From NCBI RefSeq assembly GCF_003946915.1, contig NZ_RPOC01000010.1, forward strand, positions 62,001-126,000: a stretch of DNA of 64,000 nucleotides, read 5' to 3'. The position numbers were made by a program, and so were the translations under genes. Numbering within the stretch: the stretch's first letter is position 1; every line of letters begins with the position of its first letter. This stretch comes from Flavobacterium ustbae (lineage in GTDB: Bacteria; Bacteroidota; Bacteroidia; Flavobacteriales; Flavobacteriaceae). This document shows positions 51,721 to 61,149 of the stretch, in pieces. A model generated the notes under the pieces. It searched no databases. It saw nothing but the letters and a program-made list of their open reading frames with translations, and was not told where the DNA came from.

Positions 51721-53466
51721 ATGAAATTATTATATATCTACATCATCAAACATAAAATGCTTTTGTTTTTTGCTTTGATAATGGCTACCATCAACATTTG
51801 TTTTAGTTTATCAGACTCTGTAATTACCGGAAAATTAATGCAGGACTGTGGGGTCGGAATCGCAAAATACAAAGGCAACGAAATGGGTTTTATCAAATCA
51901 TTGGCTTTCTGGCTCGGATTATCACTGGGAGCCGCTATGATTTCGAGAATTACTAAAAACTTTCAGGATTATTTTACCAATGTTGTCATTCAGCGTACTG
52001 GCGCTCAAATGTACACAGACGGAATCAAGAAATCTCTTGATCTTCCGTATGCTGAATTTGAAGATCAGCGAAGTGGCGAAACTTTAAGTAAATTAACCAA
52101 AGTTAGAATCGATTCTGAAAAACTGATCACGCTTTCAATCTCTTTGATTTTTCAAACTATTATCGGCTTCATTTTTGTCATCGTTTATGTTGCCAGAATT
52201 GACTTGAGAATTTCTATTATCTTTTTAATCACAGCTCCAATTATTGCTCTGGTAAGTTTGTATCTGGGAAAAAAGATTAAAATAGTTTCTAGAAAAATCG
52301 TAAACCAAACCAATGCATTGGCGGGATCTACAACAGAAAGTTTACGAAACATCGAATTAGTAAAAAGTATCGGATTAACTTATCAGGAAGAAAAGCGTTT
52401 GAATCTTAATACATTTAAAATCCTTCAATTAGAATTACAGAAAATCCGTTTTATTAGAAGTTTAAGTTTTATACAAGGAACAACGGTTCATTTTTTAAGA
52501 ACCTGTGTTGTTTTTGCTCTGTATTATTTCTTGTTTGGAGGAAAAATTATTGTCGGAGATTTATTGACAATGGTATTTTTTACCTTCTTTATTTTTGGCC
52601 CTTTACAAGAACTTGGAAATTTTATTATTGCATTGAATGAAACGAAAGTTTCTATGGAGAATTTCAAAAACTTACTGAGTGCTCCAAAAGAATTTCGTCC
52701 AAAAACACCTAAACATATTGGCGCGATTCAGAAACTACTTTTTGAAAATGTTAGCTTTCAGCATAAAACGGCTAAATTTAAGGCTGTTGAAAATATTAAT
52801 TTTGAAATTAAACAAGGCCAAACTGTTGCTTTTGTTGGTCCATCTGGATCTGGAAAAACAACTTTGGTTAAACTTTTGGTTGGACTGTATACGCCTGCAG
52901 AAGGTCAAGTTTTATATAATGATATCGATTCGACCGAAATTGATTTATTAGACTTAAGGAAACAGCTAGGTTTTGTAACCCAAGATGCTCAATTATTCTC
53001 AGGAACAATTCGCGAGAACTTATTGTTTGTTAAGCCAAATGCAACCGACGAAGATTTGTACGATGCATTAAAAAGAGCCAGCTGCGATAAACTTTTAAGA
53101 CGTGCTGAAGATGGTTTAAACACCACAATTGGTGAAGGCGGAATTAAAGTTTCGGGTGGCGAAAAACAACGTTTATCTATTGCGAGAGCAATTCTAAGAA
53201 ATCCGAACTTATTGATTTTTGACGAAGCTACTTCGGCTTTGGATTCTATTACCGAAGAAGAAATTAATGATACGATCAGAAATATCTCTGATAAAAACAG
53301 AATTACAGTTTTAATCGCACACCGTTTATCTACTGTAATGCATGCCGATAGAATTTTTGTTTTAGAACAAGGTAAAATCATCGAGCAAGGTAAACATGAG
53401 GATCTGATTGTAGAAAAAGGATTGTACTACGCTATGTGGCGCCAACAAATTGGCGAGCGTAAATAG
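51721..53466 (+). CDS. ABC transporter, fused permease-ATPase (exporter type)
   Basis: The protein has about 581 residues: six membrane segments in the N-terminal permease (about 1-310) and an ATP-binding domain with Walker A GPSGSGKTTLVKLL (about 373-386), Q-loop QLGFVTQDAQLFSGTIRENL, signature VSGGEKQRLSIARA (about 476-489) and Walker B NLLIFDEATSALDS (about 495-508), then the H-loop IAHRLSTVMHADR. This is a half-transporter that should work as a homodimer, like MsbA-type lipid or drug exporters. The substrate is unknown. The ATG at 51721 fits the promoter. Confidence 0.92.
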   Translation: MKLLYIYIIKHKMLLFFALIMATINICFSLSDSVITGKLMQDCGVGIAKYKGNEMGFIKSLAFWLGLSLGAAMISRITKNFQDYFTNVVIQRTGAQMYTDGIKKSLDLPYAEFEDQRSGETLSKLTKVRIDSEKLITLSISLIFQTIIGFIFVIVYVARIDLRISIIFLITAPIIALVSLYLGKKIKIVSRKIVNQTNALAGSTTESLRNIELVKSIGLTYQEEKRLNLNTFKILQLELQKIRFIRSLSFIQGTTVHFLRTCVVFALYYFLFGGKIIVGDLLTMVFFTFFIFGPLQELGNFIIALNETKVSMENFKNLLSAPKEFRPKTPKHIGAIQKLLFENVSFQHKTAKFKAVENINFEIKQGQTVAFVGPSGSGKTTLVKLLVGLYTPAEGQVLYNDIDSTEIDLLDLRKQLGFVTQDAQLFSGTIRENLLFVKPNATDEDLYDALKRASCDKLLRRAEDGLNTTIGEGGIKVSGGEKQRLSIARAILRNPNLLIFDEATSALDSITEEEINDTIRNISDKNRITVLIAHRLSTVMHADRIFVLEQGKIIEQGKHEDLIVEKGLYYAMWRQQIGERK

Positions 53467-53478
53467 TTGCGCGTAAAG

Positions 53479-53506
53479 AATCTCGCAAAGTCGCAAAGCC
53501 GCAAAG
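53479..53506. repeat. Left arm of 28-bp inverted repeat (AATCTCGCAAAG...)
   Basis: AATCTCGCAAAG at 53479-53490 and the rest of the 28-base arm match the reverse complement of 54103-54130 at 25 of 28 positions, with a second copy at 54005-54032. A second inner arm, AAGCTTTGTGGCTTTTC (53515-53531), matches 54075-54091 on the other strand at 16 of 17 positions. Confidence 0.8.
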
Positions 53507-53550
53507 TTTTTTTTAAGCTTTGTGGCTTTTCTTTTTATTATTTTTAAGTT

Positions 53551-53928
53551 TTAAAGATTTGCAACTACTCTCTTTATCCCAAACTTAATGATTGGAACAT
53601 TGAAATTGATTAGCAAACCTAATTTCATTTTTGTGATTTTGAGATATGTTAAAACCTGTTTCGCATGCACATCTGTAACTTGTTCAATTGACTTGATTTC
53701 CAATATCACTTTATTCTCAACTATTAAATCTGCTCTAAAACCAATATCTAAATTTATCTGATCCCAAATTACAGGTAATACTTTTTGTTTTTCTACTCTT
53801 AGTCCTCTTTTAGTTAATTCATGATACAAAATAGCTTCATAAACAGATTCCAATAATCCTGGCCCAAGTTTCACATGTACTTTATAGCAAACATCAACCA
53901 CAACAGCAGAAATTTCATTTTCAGTCAT
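53551..53928 (-). CDS. GxxExxY protein
   Basis: This 125-residue protein has the family motif GPGLLESVYEAIL (G24-x-x-E27-x-x-Y30) and a nuclease-like core, FRADLIVENKVILEIKS (D67, E77, K79), resembling PD-(D/E)XK enzymes. No activity is established for the family. It lies between an ABC exporter and alaS, convergent with the exporter. Its coding region is bracketed by the inverted repeats of 53479-53506 and 54005-54130, suggesting a small acquired cassette. A -7 box is at 53955-53962. Confidence 0.85.
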   Translation of the reverse strand: MTENEISAVVVDVCYKVHVKLGPGLLESVYEAILYHELTKRGLRVEKQKVLPVIWDQINLDIGFRADLIVENKVILEIKSIEQVTDVHAKQVLTYLKITKMKLGLLINFNVPIIKFGIKRVVANL

Positions 53929-53954
53929 TTTTTAAAAATTAAAGTATAAGCTTA

Positions 53955-53962
53955 CAAATTTA
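53955..53962 (-). promoter_or_regulatory. Candidate -7 box for the GxxExxY gene
   Basis: CAAATTTA on the plus strand reads TAAATTTG on the minus strand, 27 bases upstream of the ATG. Confidence 0.4.
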
Positions 53963-53983
53963 AAACTTTAAATAAAACGCTTT

Positions 53984-54132
53984 AAAGCTTAAAAAAAAAA
54001 TAAACTTCGCGACTCTGCGTCTTTGCGAGATTAATTCTTCACAAAAAAAACTTAGCACTAAAATTAGCACAACAAAAAAGCCGCAAAGCTTAAAAGAATA
54101 AACTTTGCGACTCTGCGTCTTTGCGAGATTAA
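53984..54132. repeat. Right flank of the GxxExxY cassette, two copies
   Basis: Two direct copies of AAAGCTTAAAAxAATAAACT followed by TTGCGACTCTGCGTCTTTGC and GAGATTAA lie at 53984-54034 and 54085-54132 (about 100 bases apart), each carrying the inverted arm matching 53479-53506. Between them sits AAAAAAGCCGCAAAGCTT (54074-54091). The second copy abuts the alaS stop codon. Confidence 0.8.
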
Positions 54133-54136
54133 ATAA

Positions 54137-56767
54137 TTACTTCAAGAAATCTCCAGCTTTAGAAAGCGCCTCAGCAATTCCGTCAGCATTTTTACCTCCA
54201 GCAGTTGCGAAGAAAGGCTGACCTCCTCCGCCTCCTTGAATGTATTTACCCAATTCGCGAACTACTTGTCCTGCGTTTAGGTTTTTGGCAGCTACAATTT
54301 CTTTAGAAACATAACACGTCAACATTGGTTTTCCGTCGTTAACGGTTCCAAAAACAACGAATAGATTTTGGTATGAATTTCCTAACTCGTAAGCCAAATC
54401 TTTTGCGCCTTCAGGATTTAAATCAACTTGTTTTGCCAAGAATTGAACTCCGTTGATTTCTTGCAACTCTTTAGCCAAATCAGCTTTCATATTTTTAGCT
54501 TTATCTTTTAATAAAGCTTCCAATTGTTTTTTCAATTGAGTATTCTCGTCTTGCAATGCCTGAATCGCTTTTACAGGATCTGGAGCATTTTTAAGTGCTT
54601 CTTTAATTTCGCTGAAAGAAAGTGCCTGAGATTCAAAATATTCTTTTGCCGCTTCACTTGTAATCGCTTCAATTCTTCTAATTCCTGCAGCAACAGCTCC
54701 TTCAGAAACAATTTTAAAGTGCCAGATATCAGATGTATTGGCAACGTGAGTTCCTCCACATAATTCGACAGAATCGCCAAATTTAATTGTACGAACTAAA
54801 TCTCCATATTTCTCACCAAACAAAGCAATTGCGCCGTCTTCTAGAGCTTGTTCTTTTGGAATGGCTCTTTTTTCGATTAATGGCAAACTCTCACGAATTC
54901 TTGCGTTTACAAAGTTTTCAACCTCTACTAATTCTTCGTCTGTAACTTTTGCGAAGTGAGAAAAGTCAAAACGCAATGAAGCATTACGAACCATCGAACC
55001 TTTCTGTTCGATATGAGTTCCTAAAATCTTACGCAAACCTTGGTGCAACAAGTGTGTAGCCGAGTGATTTGACGAAGTTTTTGCTCTCTGAATAGCATCA
55101 ACAACAGCGTTAAAAGTTCCAGTTAAATTTTCTGGTAACGATTTTGCTAAATGTATAGTCTGGTTATTTTCTTTTTTTGTATCAATAATGTAAACGATAT
55201 CACCGTTTTGGGCTTCCAAATACCCTTTATCTCCAGTTTGTCCTCCGCTTTCTCCATAAAAAGGAGTTGCATTAAAAACCAATTGGAAAATCTCACCATC
55301 TTTTGCACTTTCAACTCTACGGTATTTCGTAATTTTAACCTGATGTGCCAATCTGTCATAACCAACAAATTCTTGAATATCATCTTCCACAATTACATTC
55401 CAGTCACCAGCTGTTACTTTAGAAGCGGCACGAGATCTTTCTTTTTGCAATTGCAATTGTTCTTGAAATCCTTTTTCGTCCAGTTTCAATCCTTTTTCTG
55501 AAAGAATCAAAGCAGTTAAATCAATTGGAAATCCGTATGTATCATACAATTCGAAAGCTTTTTTACCATCGATCGTATCTCCTGTATTATTTAAAATTAC
55601 AGCGTCTAAAAGAATTAATCCTTGATCTAATGTTCTTAAGAATGAATTTTCTTCTTCACGAATAACATTTGAACAAAGTGCTTTTTGCGTTCTAATTTCT
55701 GGGAAAGAATCTCCCATCTGCTCGCTTAAAGTTTCTACCAATTTATAGATAAAAGCTTCTTTCGTGTCTAAGAAAGTAAATCCGTAACGAATAGCACGAC
55801 GCAAAATTCTACGAATAACATAACCAGCTCCAGTGTTAGAAGGCAACTGACCATCGGCAATAGCAAAAGCTACTGCACGAACGTGATCGGCTACTACACG
55901 AATTGCAATATTTACTTTTTCCTCAGCTTCATTTGATGCTTTTACGGTATATTTTGCACCTGTAATTGTTTCGATTTCTCTAATTAATGGCATGAAAACA
56001 TCTGTATCATAATTTGATGTTTTTCCTTGCAAAGCCATACACAAACGCTCAAATCCCATTCCGGTATCTACGTGCTGCGCTGGAAGTTTTTCTAGAGAAC
56101 CGTCTGCTTTACGGTTGAATTCCATGAATACGTTATTCCAGATTTCAACTACTTGAGGGTGATCATTATTTACAAGACTTTTTCCAGAAACCTGAGCTTT
56201 TTCTTCTGCAGAACGTAAATCAACGTGAATTTCAGAACAAGGTCCGCATGGTCCTTGATCTCCCATTTCCCAGAAATTATCTTTTTTATTACCTAGAATA
56301 ATTCGGTCTTCGTCGATTAACTCTTTCCAAATATCCCAAGCCTCTTGATCAAAAGGAACATTGTCTTCTTTGCTTCCTTCAAAAACAGAAACATAAAGAT
56401 TTTCTTTTGGAATTTTGTACACTTCTGTCAATAATTCCCAAGCCCAGTTAATTGCTTCTTTTTTAAAGTAATCGCCAAAAGACCAGTTCCCTAACATTTC
56501 AAACATCGTATGGTGGTACGTATCTATACCAACCTCCTCAAGGTCATTATGTTTTCCTGAAACACGAAGACATTTTTGCGTATCGGCTATTCTTGGACTT
56601 TTTGGAGTTCCGTTCCCTAAGAAAAATTCTTTAAACTGGGCCATTCCCGAATTATTGAACATTAAGGTTGGGTCGTCTTTAAGGACAATAGGAGCCGATG
56701 GAACAATTGTATGTCCTTTACTCTCAAAAAAATCTAAAAATTGTTTACGTACGTCTTGTGATTTCAT
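54137..56767 (-). CDS. alaS: Alanine--tRNA ligase
   Basis: This 876-residue class II synthetase charges tRNA-Ala. The catalytic domain shows [19 protein letters not shown] and the [19 protein letters not shown] block; the editing domain has the zinc residues in [13 protein letters not shown] and [13 protein letters not shown]; a C-terminal glycine-rich DHHA1-like block ([19 protein letters not shown]) completes it. Length and order are normal. A possible minus-strand promoter box lies about 250 bases upstream, at 57014-57021. Confidence 0.97.
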   Translation of the reverse strand: MKSQDVRKQFLDFFESKGHTIVPSAPIVLKDDPTLMFNNSGMAQFKEFFLGNGTPKSPRIADTQKCLRVSGKHNDLEEVGIDTYHHTMFEMLGNWSFGDYFKKEAINWAWELLTEVYKIPKENLYVSVFEGSKEDNVPFDQEAWDIWKELIDEDRIILGNKKDNFWEMGDQGPCGPCSEIHVDLRSAEEKAQVSGKSLVNNDHPQVVEIWNNVFMEFNRKADGSLEKLPAQHVDTGMGFERLCMALQGKTSNYDTDVFMPLIREIETITGAKYTVKASNEAEEKVNIAIRVVADHVRAVAFAIADGQLPSNTGAGYVIRRILRRAIRYGFTFLDTKEAFIYKLVETLSEQMGDSFPEIRTQKALCSNVIREEENSFLRTLDQGLILLDAVILNNTGDTIDGKKAFELYDTYGFPIDLTALILSEKGLKLDEKGFQEQLQLQKERSRAASKVTAGDWNVIVEDDIQEFVGYDRLAHQVKITKYRRVESAKDGEIFQLVFNATPFYGESGGQTGDKGYLEAQNGDIVYIIDTKKENNQTIHLAKSLPENLTGTFNAVVDAIQRAKTSSNHSATHLLHQGLRKILGTHIEQKGSMVRNASLRFDFSHFAKVTDEELVEVENFVNARIRESLPLIEKRAIPKEQALEDGAIALFGEKYGDLVRTIKFGDSVELCGGTHVANTSDIWHFKIVSEGAVAAGIRRIEAITSEAAKEYFESQALSFSEIKEALKNAPDPVKAIQALQDENTQLKKQLEALLKDKAKNMKADLAKELQEINGVQFLAKQVDLNPEGAKDLAYELGNSYQNLFVVFGTVNDGKPMLTCYVSKEIVAAKNLNAGQVVRELGKYIQGGGGGQPFFATAGGKNADGIAEALSKAGDFLK

Positions 56768-57013
56768 ATTTTAATTAGAAAATGTGTCTGTTTAATGTGT
56801 CAATTTGATAATTAGACAATTAGATAATTTGTGAATTTGATAATGCATTAATTTCGAAATCGATCATAAAAACTAATCGTTTAAAACAATAAATTCCTTA
56901 TTTTGCGCATTATATAATTACCCCAATTATATAATTAACCTATGTTCTTGTAAAAAAGCTTAAATGACTGCAACATTTAGTAATATTGTTCGTCTAAGTT
57001 ATTTTACAAGCTG

Positions 57014-57021
57014 CAAAAATA
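57014..57021 (-). promoter_or_regulatory. Possible -7 box for alaS
   Basis: CAAAAATA on the plus strand reads TATTTTTG on the minus strand, matching TAnnTTTG, but is about 250 bases from the alaS ATG, leaving a long leader that includes TAATTAGACAATTAG-like repeat words. It may equally be chance. Confidence 0.3.
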
Positions 57022-57035
57022 GCGTATTTTAAAAT

Positions 57036-58013
57036 ATGGCGAAAGTAAAATATTATTACGACTCAGAAAATCTGGCTTATACGAAAATAAAAACCAGAAA
57101 AAGAATAAAAATTGGTTACGCATTCCTATTTTTAGTGGCTTCGGCACTATTTGGATTTTTGGTTTTTGTACTTTTAATAAACACTCCTTATTTCGAAACT
57201 CCAAAAGATCGTTTGCAAGCCAGAGAAATTGAAAATTTAAAACTGCAATATGCTATTTTAAATAAAAAATTAGACGAAATTGATGAAGCTGCAGATGCAT
57301 TAGAAGAACGTGACAATAATATTTACCGCATTTATTTTAACAAAGCCGAAATTCCAGATTCCATTAGAAAAGCAGGTTTTAAAAACTCTGATCGATATAA
57401 AACTTTGGAAGGATACAATAATTCGCAATTGGTTCTAAATACTACAAAAAGAATTGACAAACTTTCGAAGCAATTGGCCATTCAGTCTAAATCTTTAGAT
57501 GAAATTTTAAAATTAGCTGGAGCTAAAGAGAATTTATTATTGGCCATTCCTGCCATTCAGCCAGTTCGAAATGAAAATTTAAAACGTGTAGCGTCAGGTT
57601 TTGGATACCGCATTGATCCTTTCACGAAAGTGCGAAAAATGCACAACGGAATGGATTTTTCTGCCAATACAGGCGCTCCAATCTATGCAACAGGAGATGG
57701 AGTTGTAGAAAGAGCCGACAATACTGCTTCTGGATATGGAAATCATGTTGTGATCAGGCACGGTTTTGGATATGAAAGTTTATATGCGCATTTAAGCAAA
57801 TACAACTGTCGCCCGGGACAACGGGTAAAAAGAGGCGATGTTATTGGTTATGTAGGAAGCACGGGAAGATCTGAAGGTCCACATTGCCATTATGAAGTGC
57901 ATAAAGACGGGAAAGTCGTAAATCCGTTGAATTTTTATTATGGAAATATTTCAGCTGCAGAATACGTAGTGATTTCGCAAATGGCAAATCAAGAAAACCA
58001 ATCATTAGATTAA
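57036..58013 (+). CDS. M23 peptidase with coiled coil and membrane anchor
   Basis: This 325-residue protein has one N-terminal membrane helix (FLFLVASALFGFLVFVLLIN), a coiled-coil linker (about 62-160) and a C-terminal LytM/M23 domain (about 195-300). The zinc site is complete: HNGMDFSANTG (H-x3-D) and GPHCHYEVHKDG (HxH). It should hydrolyse peptidoglycan cross-bridges in the periplasm during growth or division. It precedes a MerR regulator by 47 bases on the same strand. Confidence 0.92.
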   Translation: MAKVKYYYDSENLAYTKIKTRKRIKIGYAFLFLVASALFGFLVFVLLINTPYFETPKDRLQAREIENLKLQYAILNKKLDEIDEAADALEERDNNIYRIYFNKAEIPDSIRKAGFKNSDRYKTLEGYNNSQLVLNTTKRIDKLSKQLAIQSKSLDEILKLAGAKENLLLAIPAIQPVRNENLKRVASGFGYRIDPFTKVRKMHNGMDFSANTGAPIYATGDGVVERADNTASGYGNHVVIRHGFGYESLYAHLSKYNCRPGQRVKRGDVIGYVGSTGRSEGPHCHYEVHKDGKVVNPLNFYYGNISAAEYVVISQMANQENQSLD

Positions 58014-58060
58014 TAGTACAAAAAATACTATTTTTGGAATAAAATAGAAAAAAACGAACC

Positions 58061-58393
58061 ATGCATATTGAACTTTCTAAAGACAAAAGATATTACAGTA
58101 TTGGCGAAGTTGCCAAAGCTTTTAATGTCAATGCTTCTTTGATACGATTTTGGGACAGCGAATTTGATATTCTGAAACCTAAAAAAAATGCCAAAGGAAA
58201 TAGAATGTTCACGCCTGAAGATATTACCAACCTGCAATTAATCTATCACTTAGTAAAAGAAAGAGGATTTACGCTGGATGGTGCCAAAATACACCTTAAA
58301 GAAGGTCAGAAGAAAACGTTAGATAAATTCGAAATAATACGTAAATTAGAATCGATAAAAACGCAACTGAACGACATCAAAAACGAATTGTAA
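58061..58393 (+). CDS. MerR-family transcriptional regulator
   Basis: This 110-residue protein has an N-terminal MerR winged-helix domain (YYSIGEVAKAFNVNASLIRF, then FTPEDITNLQLIYHLVKER) and a short coiled-coil dimerisation helix (EIIRKLESIKTQLNDIKNEL). It lacks an effector-binding domain and any cysteine, so a metal- or redox-sensing role is unlikely. Placed between M23 and lemA. Targets are unknown. Confidence 0.88.
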   Translation: MHIELSKDKRYYSIGEVAKAFNVNASLIRFWDSEFDILKPKKNAKGNRMFTPEDITNLQLIYHLVKERGFTLDGAKIHLKEGQKKTLDKFEIIRKLESIKTQLNDIKNEL

Positions 58394-58426
58394 TTAAAAA
58401 TTGAAATAAACCTAAATTAAACAAAT

Positions 58427-59017
58427 ATGAAGAAAGGATTAATAATTCTTGGAGTTGTAGCTGTAATCGTTATCGGATTATATAGCTGGGCAAGTGGCAT
58501 TTATAACACTGCGGTAACACTTGATCAAGACATAAAAGAAAGCTGGGGAAATGTCAATACTGCTTATCAAAGGAGAAATGATCTGATTCCTAATCTAGTA
58601 AATACTGTAAAAGGATATGCTAAACATGAGCAAAGCACATTAACAGCAGTAATAGAAGCCCGAGCTAAAGCGACTGGAGTTACTATTGACCCAACAAACG
58701 TTACTCCAGAACAATTAGCAGCATTCAATTCTGCACAATCAGGAGTTTCATCTTCACTATCAAAATTATTGGTAAGTGTTGAACAATACCCAAACCTTAA
58801 AGCTGATGCAAGCTTTATGAAACTGCAAGACGAACTGGCTAGTACAGAAAATCAAATCTTAACGGCAAGAACTCGTTTTAATGAAGCTGTTAAGCCTTAC
58901 AACAATAACATTAATACTTTCCCAAGAAATATCTTAGCTGGAATGTATGGCCTTAAAGAAAAACCATATTTTGAAGCATCTACTGGAGCTGATAAACCAG
59001 TTGAAGTAAAATTCTAA
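58427..59017 (+). CDS. LemA family protein
   Basis: This 196-residue protein has a short N-terminal membrane anchor (IILGVVAVIVIGLYSW) and the LemA helical domain with WGNVNTAYQRRNDLIPNLVN and NQILTARTRFNEAVKPYNNN. LemA proteins have unknown function; in Bacteroidota they are commonly next to TPM-domain genes, as here. It is followed by 84 bases containing a palindromic repeat. Confidence 0.92.
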   Translation: MKKGLIILGVVAVIVIGLYSWASGIYNTAVTLDQDIKESWGNVNTAYQRRNDLIPNLVNTVKGYAKHEQSTLTAVIEARAKATGVTIDPTNVTPEQLAAFNSAQSGVSSSLSKLLVSVEQYPNLKADASFMKLQDELASTENQILTARTRFNEAVKPYNNNINTFPRNILAGMYGLKEKPYFEASTGADKPVEVKF

Positions 59018-59062
59018 ATAAAGCATTTTAGAGTCAACGGTTTCGTTTGATTCTAAAATCTA

Positions 59063-59080
59063 TCCCGATAGCTATCGGGA
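59063..59080. repeat. Perfect palindrome TCCCGATAGCTATCGGGA
   Basis: An 18-bp perfect palindrome flanked by copies of the word CTAAAATC (59052-59059 and 59088-59095). It belongs to the same family as the TCCCGAGGCTTCGGGA units at 30219 and 30411. It lies between lemA and the TPM-domain gene and might end or process the transcript. Confidence 0.75.
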
Positions 59081-59101
59081 CTTAACTCTAAAATCACCCA
59101 A

Positions 59102-59539
59102 ATGTCAAAAGTAGAAGATTTTTTAACCAAAGAAGAAGAGCAAGAAATTGTTGAAGCTATTCGTATGGCTGAAAGTAATACTTCTGGCGAAATTAGAGTA
59201 CATATAGAAAAAACAACTTCTAAAGTCCATTTTGATCGGGCTTTAGAAGTTTTTCATGAATTACGAATGGATGAAACTAAATTGCAAAATGGCGTATTGC
59301 TCTATTTTGCAGTAGAAGACAAAAACTTTGTAATTTGTGGAGACAAAGGAATTAATGATTTGGTAGCCAATGATTTTTGGGATTGTACCAAAGATATTAT
59401 GACCAACCATTTTAAAGCTGGAAACTTTAAACAAGGAATTGTTGATGGTATCTTAAACGCCGGTACACAGCTTAAAAAATATTTTCCTTCTCAGGAAGAT
59501 GATATAAACGAATTATCTAACGAAATCTCAAAAGGATAA
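59102..59539 (+). CDS. TPM-domain protein
   Basis: This 145-residue protein is a stand-alone TPM domain (TLP18.3/Psb32/MOLO-1): EEQEIVEAIRMAESNTSGEI, then VLLYFAVEDKNFVICGDKGI. It has no signal peptide or membrane helix, unlike the next gene. It overlaps nothing and is followed by the second TPM gene after 3 bases. The family's role is unsettled, with photosystem or cell-envelope proteins in other lineages. Confidence 0.88.
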   Translation: MSKVEDFLTKEEEQEIVEAIRMAESNTSGEIRVHIEKTTSKVHFDRALEVFHELRMDETKLQNGVLLYFAVEDKNFVICGDKGINDLVANDFWDCTKDIMTNHFKAGNFKQGIVDGILNAGTQLKKYFPSQEDDINELSNEISKG

Positions 59540-59542
59540 ATA

Positions 59543-60379
59543 ATGAAAATTTCTAAAAACAAAATCACAAATTCCAATAGACTTTTTCAGATTACTTTTT
59601 TGTTTATCGCATTATTTATCAGCAATGCTATTTTTGCGCAATTTGAGATTCCGTCAAAACCAAGTTTTCAAACTTCTGTTTATGATTATGCCAACATTTT
59701 AAGTTCTACAGAAAAAACGCAATTAGAAGAAAAACTAGTTCGTTATTCTGATTCTACAACTACTCAAATTGTAGTAATCACCATCGAAAGCTTAAAAGGA
59801 GAAGATGTAAGCCAATTAGCAACAAAATGGGGACAGACTTGGGGAATTGGCGGAACTAAAGAAGACGATAATGGAGTTGTAATTCTTTTAGCTAAAAATG
59901 AAAGAAAAATTGCTATTAATCCTGGATATGGCCTTGAAGATCGACTCACTGCAGGAATTGGTGGCGAAATCATCAGAAATATTATTGTACCAGAATTTAA
60001 AGCAGGAAGCTTTTACAACGGACTTGATAAAGGAACCGATGCTATTATCGATGTTTTCAAAGGAAAGTATAAAGGCGAGCGTAAAACAGCAAAAAAAGGA
60101 CAAGATTTTCCTATTCTTCCCTTTATCGTTATTGTTGTGATTGTTTTAATTTTACTTTCTCGAAATAAACGAGGAGGCGGAGGTAATTCTGGGAACAATG
60201 GCGGAGGCGGCCCTAGCCTACTTGATGTTATTATTTTAAGTAATCTAGGACGAAGTGGCGGTGGATTTGGAGGCTTCGGCGGAGGATCATCTGGTGGTGG
60301 TTTTGGCGGAGGCGGAGGCTTCGGCGGAGGTTTTGGCGGTGGAGGTTTCTCTGGCGGAGGATCTAGCGGAGGCTGGTAA
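59543..60379 (+). CDS. Membrane TPM-domain protein with Gly-rich tail
   Basis: This 278-residue protein has an N-terminal signal helix (FLFIALFISNAIFAQ), a periplasmic TPM domain (about 45-165; VYDYANILSSTEKTQLEEKL and KWGQTWGIGGTKEDDNGVVI), a membrane helix (FPILPFIVIVVIVLILLS) and a cytoplasmic tail composed of Gly/Ser/Phe repeats (GGGFGGFGGGSSGGGFGGGG). This YgcG-like architecture is common beside lemA. The genes lemA, TPM and TPM likely form one operon. Confidence 0.9.
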   Translation: MKISKNKITNSNRLFQITFLFIALFISNAIFAQFEIPSKPSFQTSVYDYANILSSTEKTQLEEKLVRYSDSTTTQIVVITIESLKGEDVSQLATKWGQTWGIGGTKEDDNGVVILLAKNERKIAINPGYGLEDRLTAGIGGEIIRNIIVPEFKAGSFYNGLDKGTDAIIDVFKGKYKGERKTAKKGQDFPILPFIVIVVIVLILLSRNKRGGGGNSGNNGGGGPSLLDVIILSNLGRSGGGFGGFGGGSSGGGFGGGGGFGGGFGGGGFSGGGSSGGW

Positions 60380-60487
60380 TTAAATTTTGTTTCCTATTTT
60401 AAGTTTTGTTTAAAGTTTCAAGTTATCTTTGAAAATATTTTAGTTTCAAAATTTAATTCATAATTTACAATTCATAATTAAAAATAG

Positions 60488-60901
60488 ATGTTATCACATA
60501 AAGCAAAATATGCCCTTAAGGCCTTACTTTATTTAGCAGAACAAGACGAAAACCACATTTCTAGAACAGTAGAAATTGCGGATGGCGCTAATATTCCTAA
60601 AAAGTTTTTGGAACAGATTTTATTAGATCTGAAACGCGGCCGTTTTGTAAGCAGTAAGCAGGGAAAATTTGGCGGCTACTACCTGATAAAATCTAAAAAT
60701 GACATTACTTTGGCAGAAATTCACCGATTATTTGACGGTGCAATTGCACTTTTGCCGTGTGCTTCTCTAAATTTTTACGAGCCTTGCTCTGATTGCAAAA
60801 CCGAAGACGAATGCAGTCTGCGCCACGGCTTAATGCTTATTAGAGATAAAACTTTAAAGGCTATGGAAGGCATCACAATCGCTTCATTGGTGAAGAAATA
60901 A
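60488..60901 (+). CDS. Rrf2-family transcriptional regulator
   Basis: This 137-residue protein has an N-terminal winged helix (MLSHKAKYALKALLYLAEQD, recognition region around ANIPKKFLEQILLDLKRGRF) and three cysteines spaced for Fe-S or effector binding (CASLNFYEPCSDCKTEDECS). Rrf2 proteins include CymR and IscR types that control cysteine or Fe-S genes. No IscS/SUF genes are here, but the following 36-residue ORF ends in Cys/Met/Trp, fitting a sulfur theme. A candidate operator is at about 60918-60936. Confidence 0.9.
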   Translation: MLSHKAKYALKALLYLAEQDENHISRTVEIADGANIPKKFLEQILLDLKRGRFVSSKQGKFGGYYLIKSKNDITLAEIHRLFDGAIALLPCASLNFYEPCSDCKTEDECSLRHGLMLIRDKTLKAMEGITIASLVKK

Positions 60902-60945
60902 AAAAATATTTTTTAAATCCTAGTAAATCTATAGAATTAATTATA

Positions 60946-60953
60946 TATATTTG
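60946..60953 (+). promoter_or_regulatory. -7 box (TATATTTG), Rrf2/small ORF intergenic
   Basis: Matches TAnnTTTG, 40 bases before the small ORF ATG. Upstream CTAGTAAATCTATAG (60920-60934) is an imperfect palindrome that could bind the neighbouring Rrf2 protein. This promoter would drive the small ORF and the TonB receptor. Confidence 0.55.
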
Positions 60954-60992
60954 CCAAAAATAATTAACTAATCATTTACAAAATTTTAACTC

Positions 60993-61103
60993 ATGAAAGT
61001 ACCTTCTAGTCAATCAGGTGGAAAAAATCTTTTGCAAAAAAAATATAACTATAAGTTCACAACTGTGAATGCCGCTTCATTTATGATATGTATGTGCTGG
61101 TAA
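60993..61103 (+). CDS. Small ORF (36 aa) ending in Met-Ile-Cys-Met-Cys-Trp
   Basis: The ORF begins MKVPSSQSGGKNLLQKKYNY and ends with residues KFTTVNAASFMICMCW. It is basic at the start and has a hydrophobic, sulfur-rich end with codons TGT ATG TGC TGG before the stop. It lies after the Rrf2 regulator, has its own -7 box and precedes a TonB-dependent receptor by 46 bases. Possible roles are a leader peptide that stalls on Cys/Met/Trp codons, or a small secreted peptide. Nothing in it matches a known family that I can name with confidence. Confidence 0.55.
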   Translation: MKVPSSQSGGKNLLQKKYNYKFTTVNAASFMICMCW

Positions 61104-61149
61104 AAAATTTAATTTTAAACTCTACTAATCACATATACTTAATATAAAA

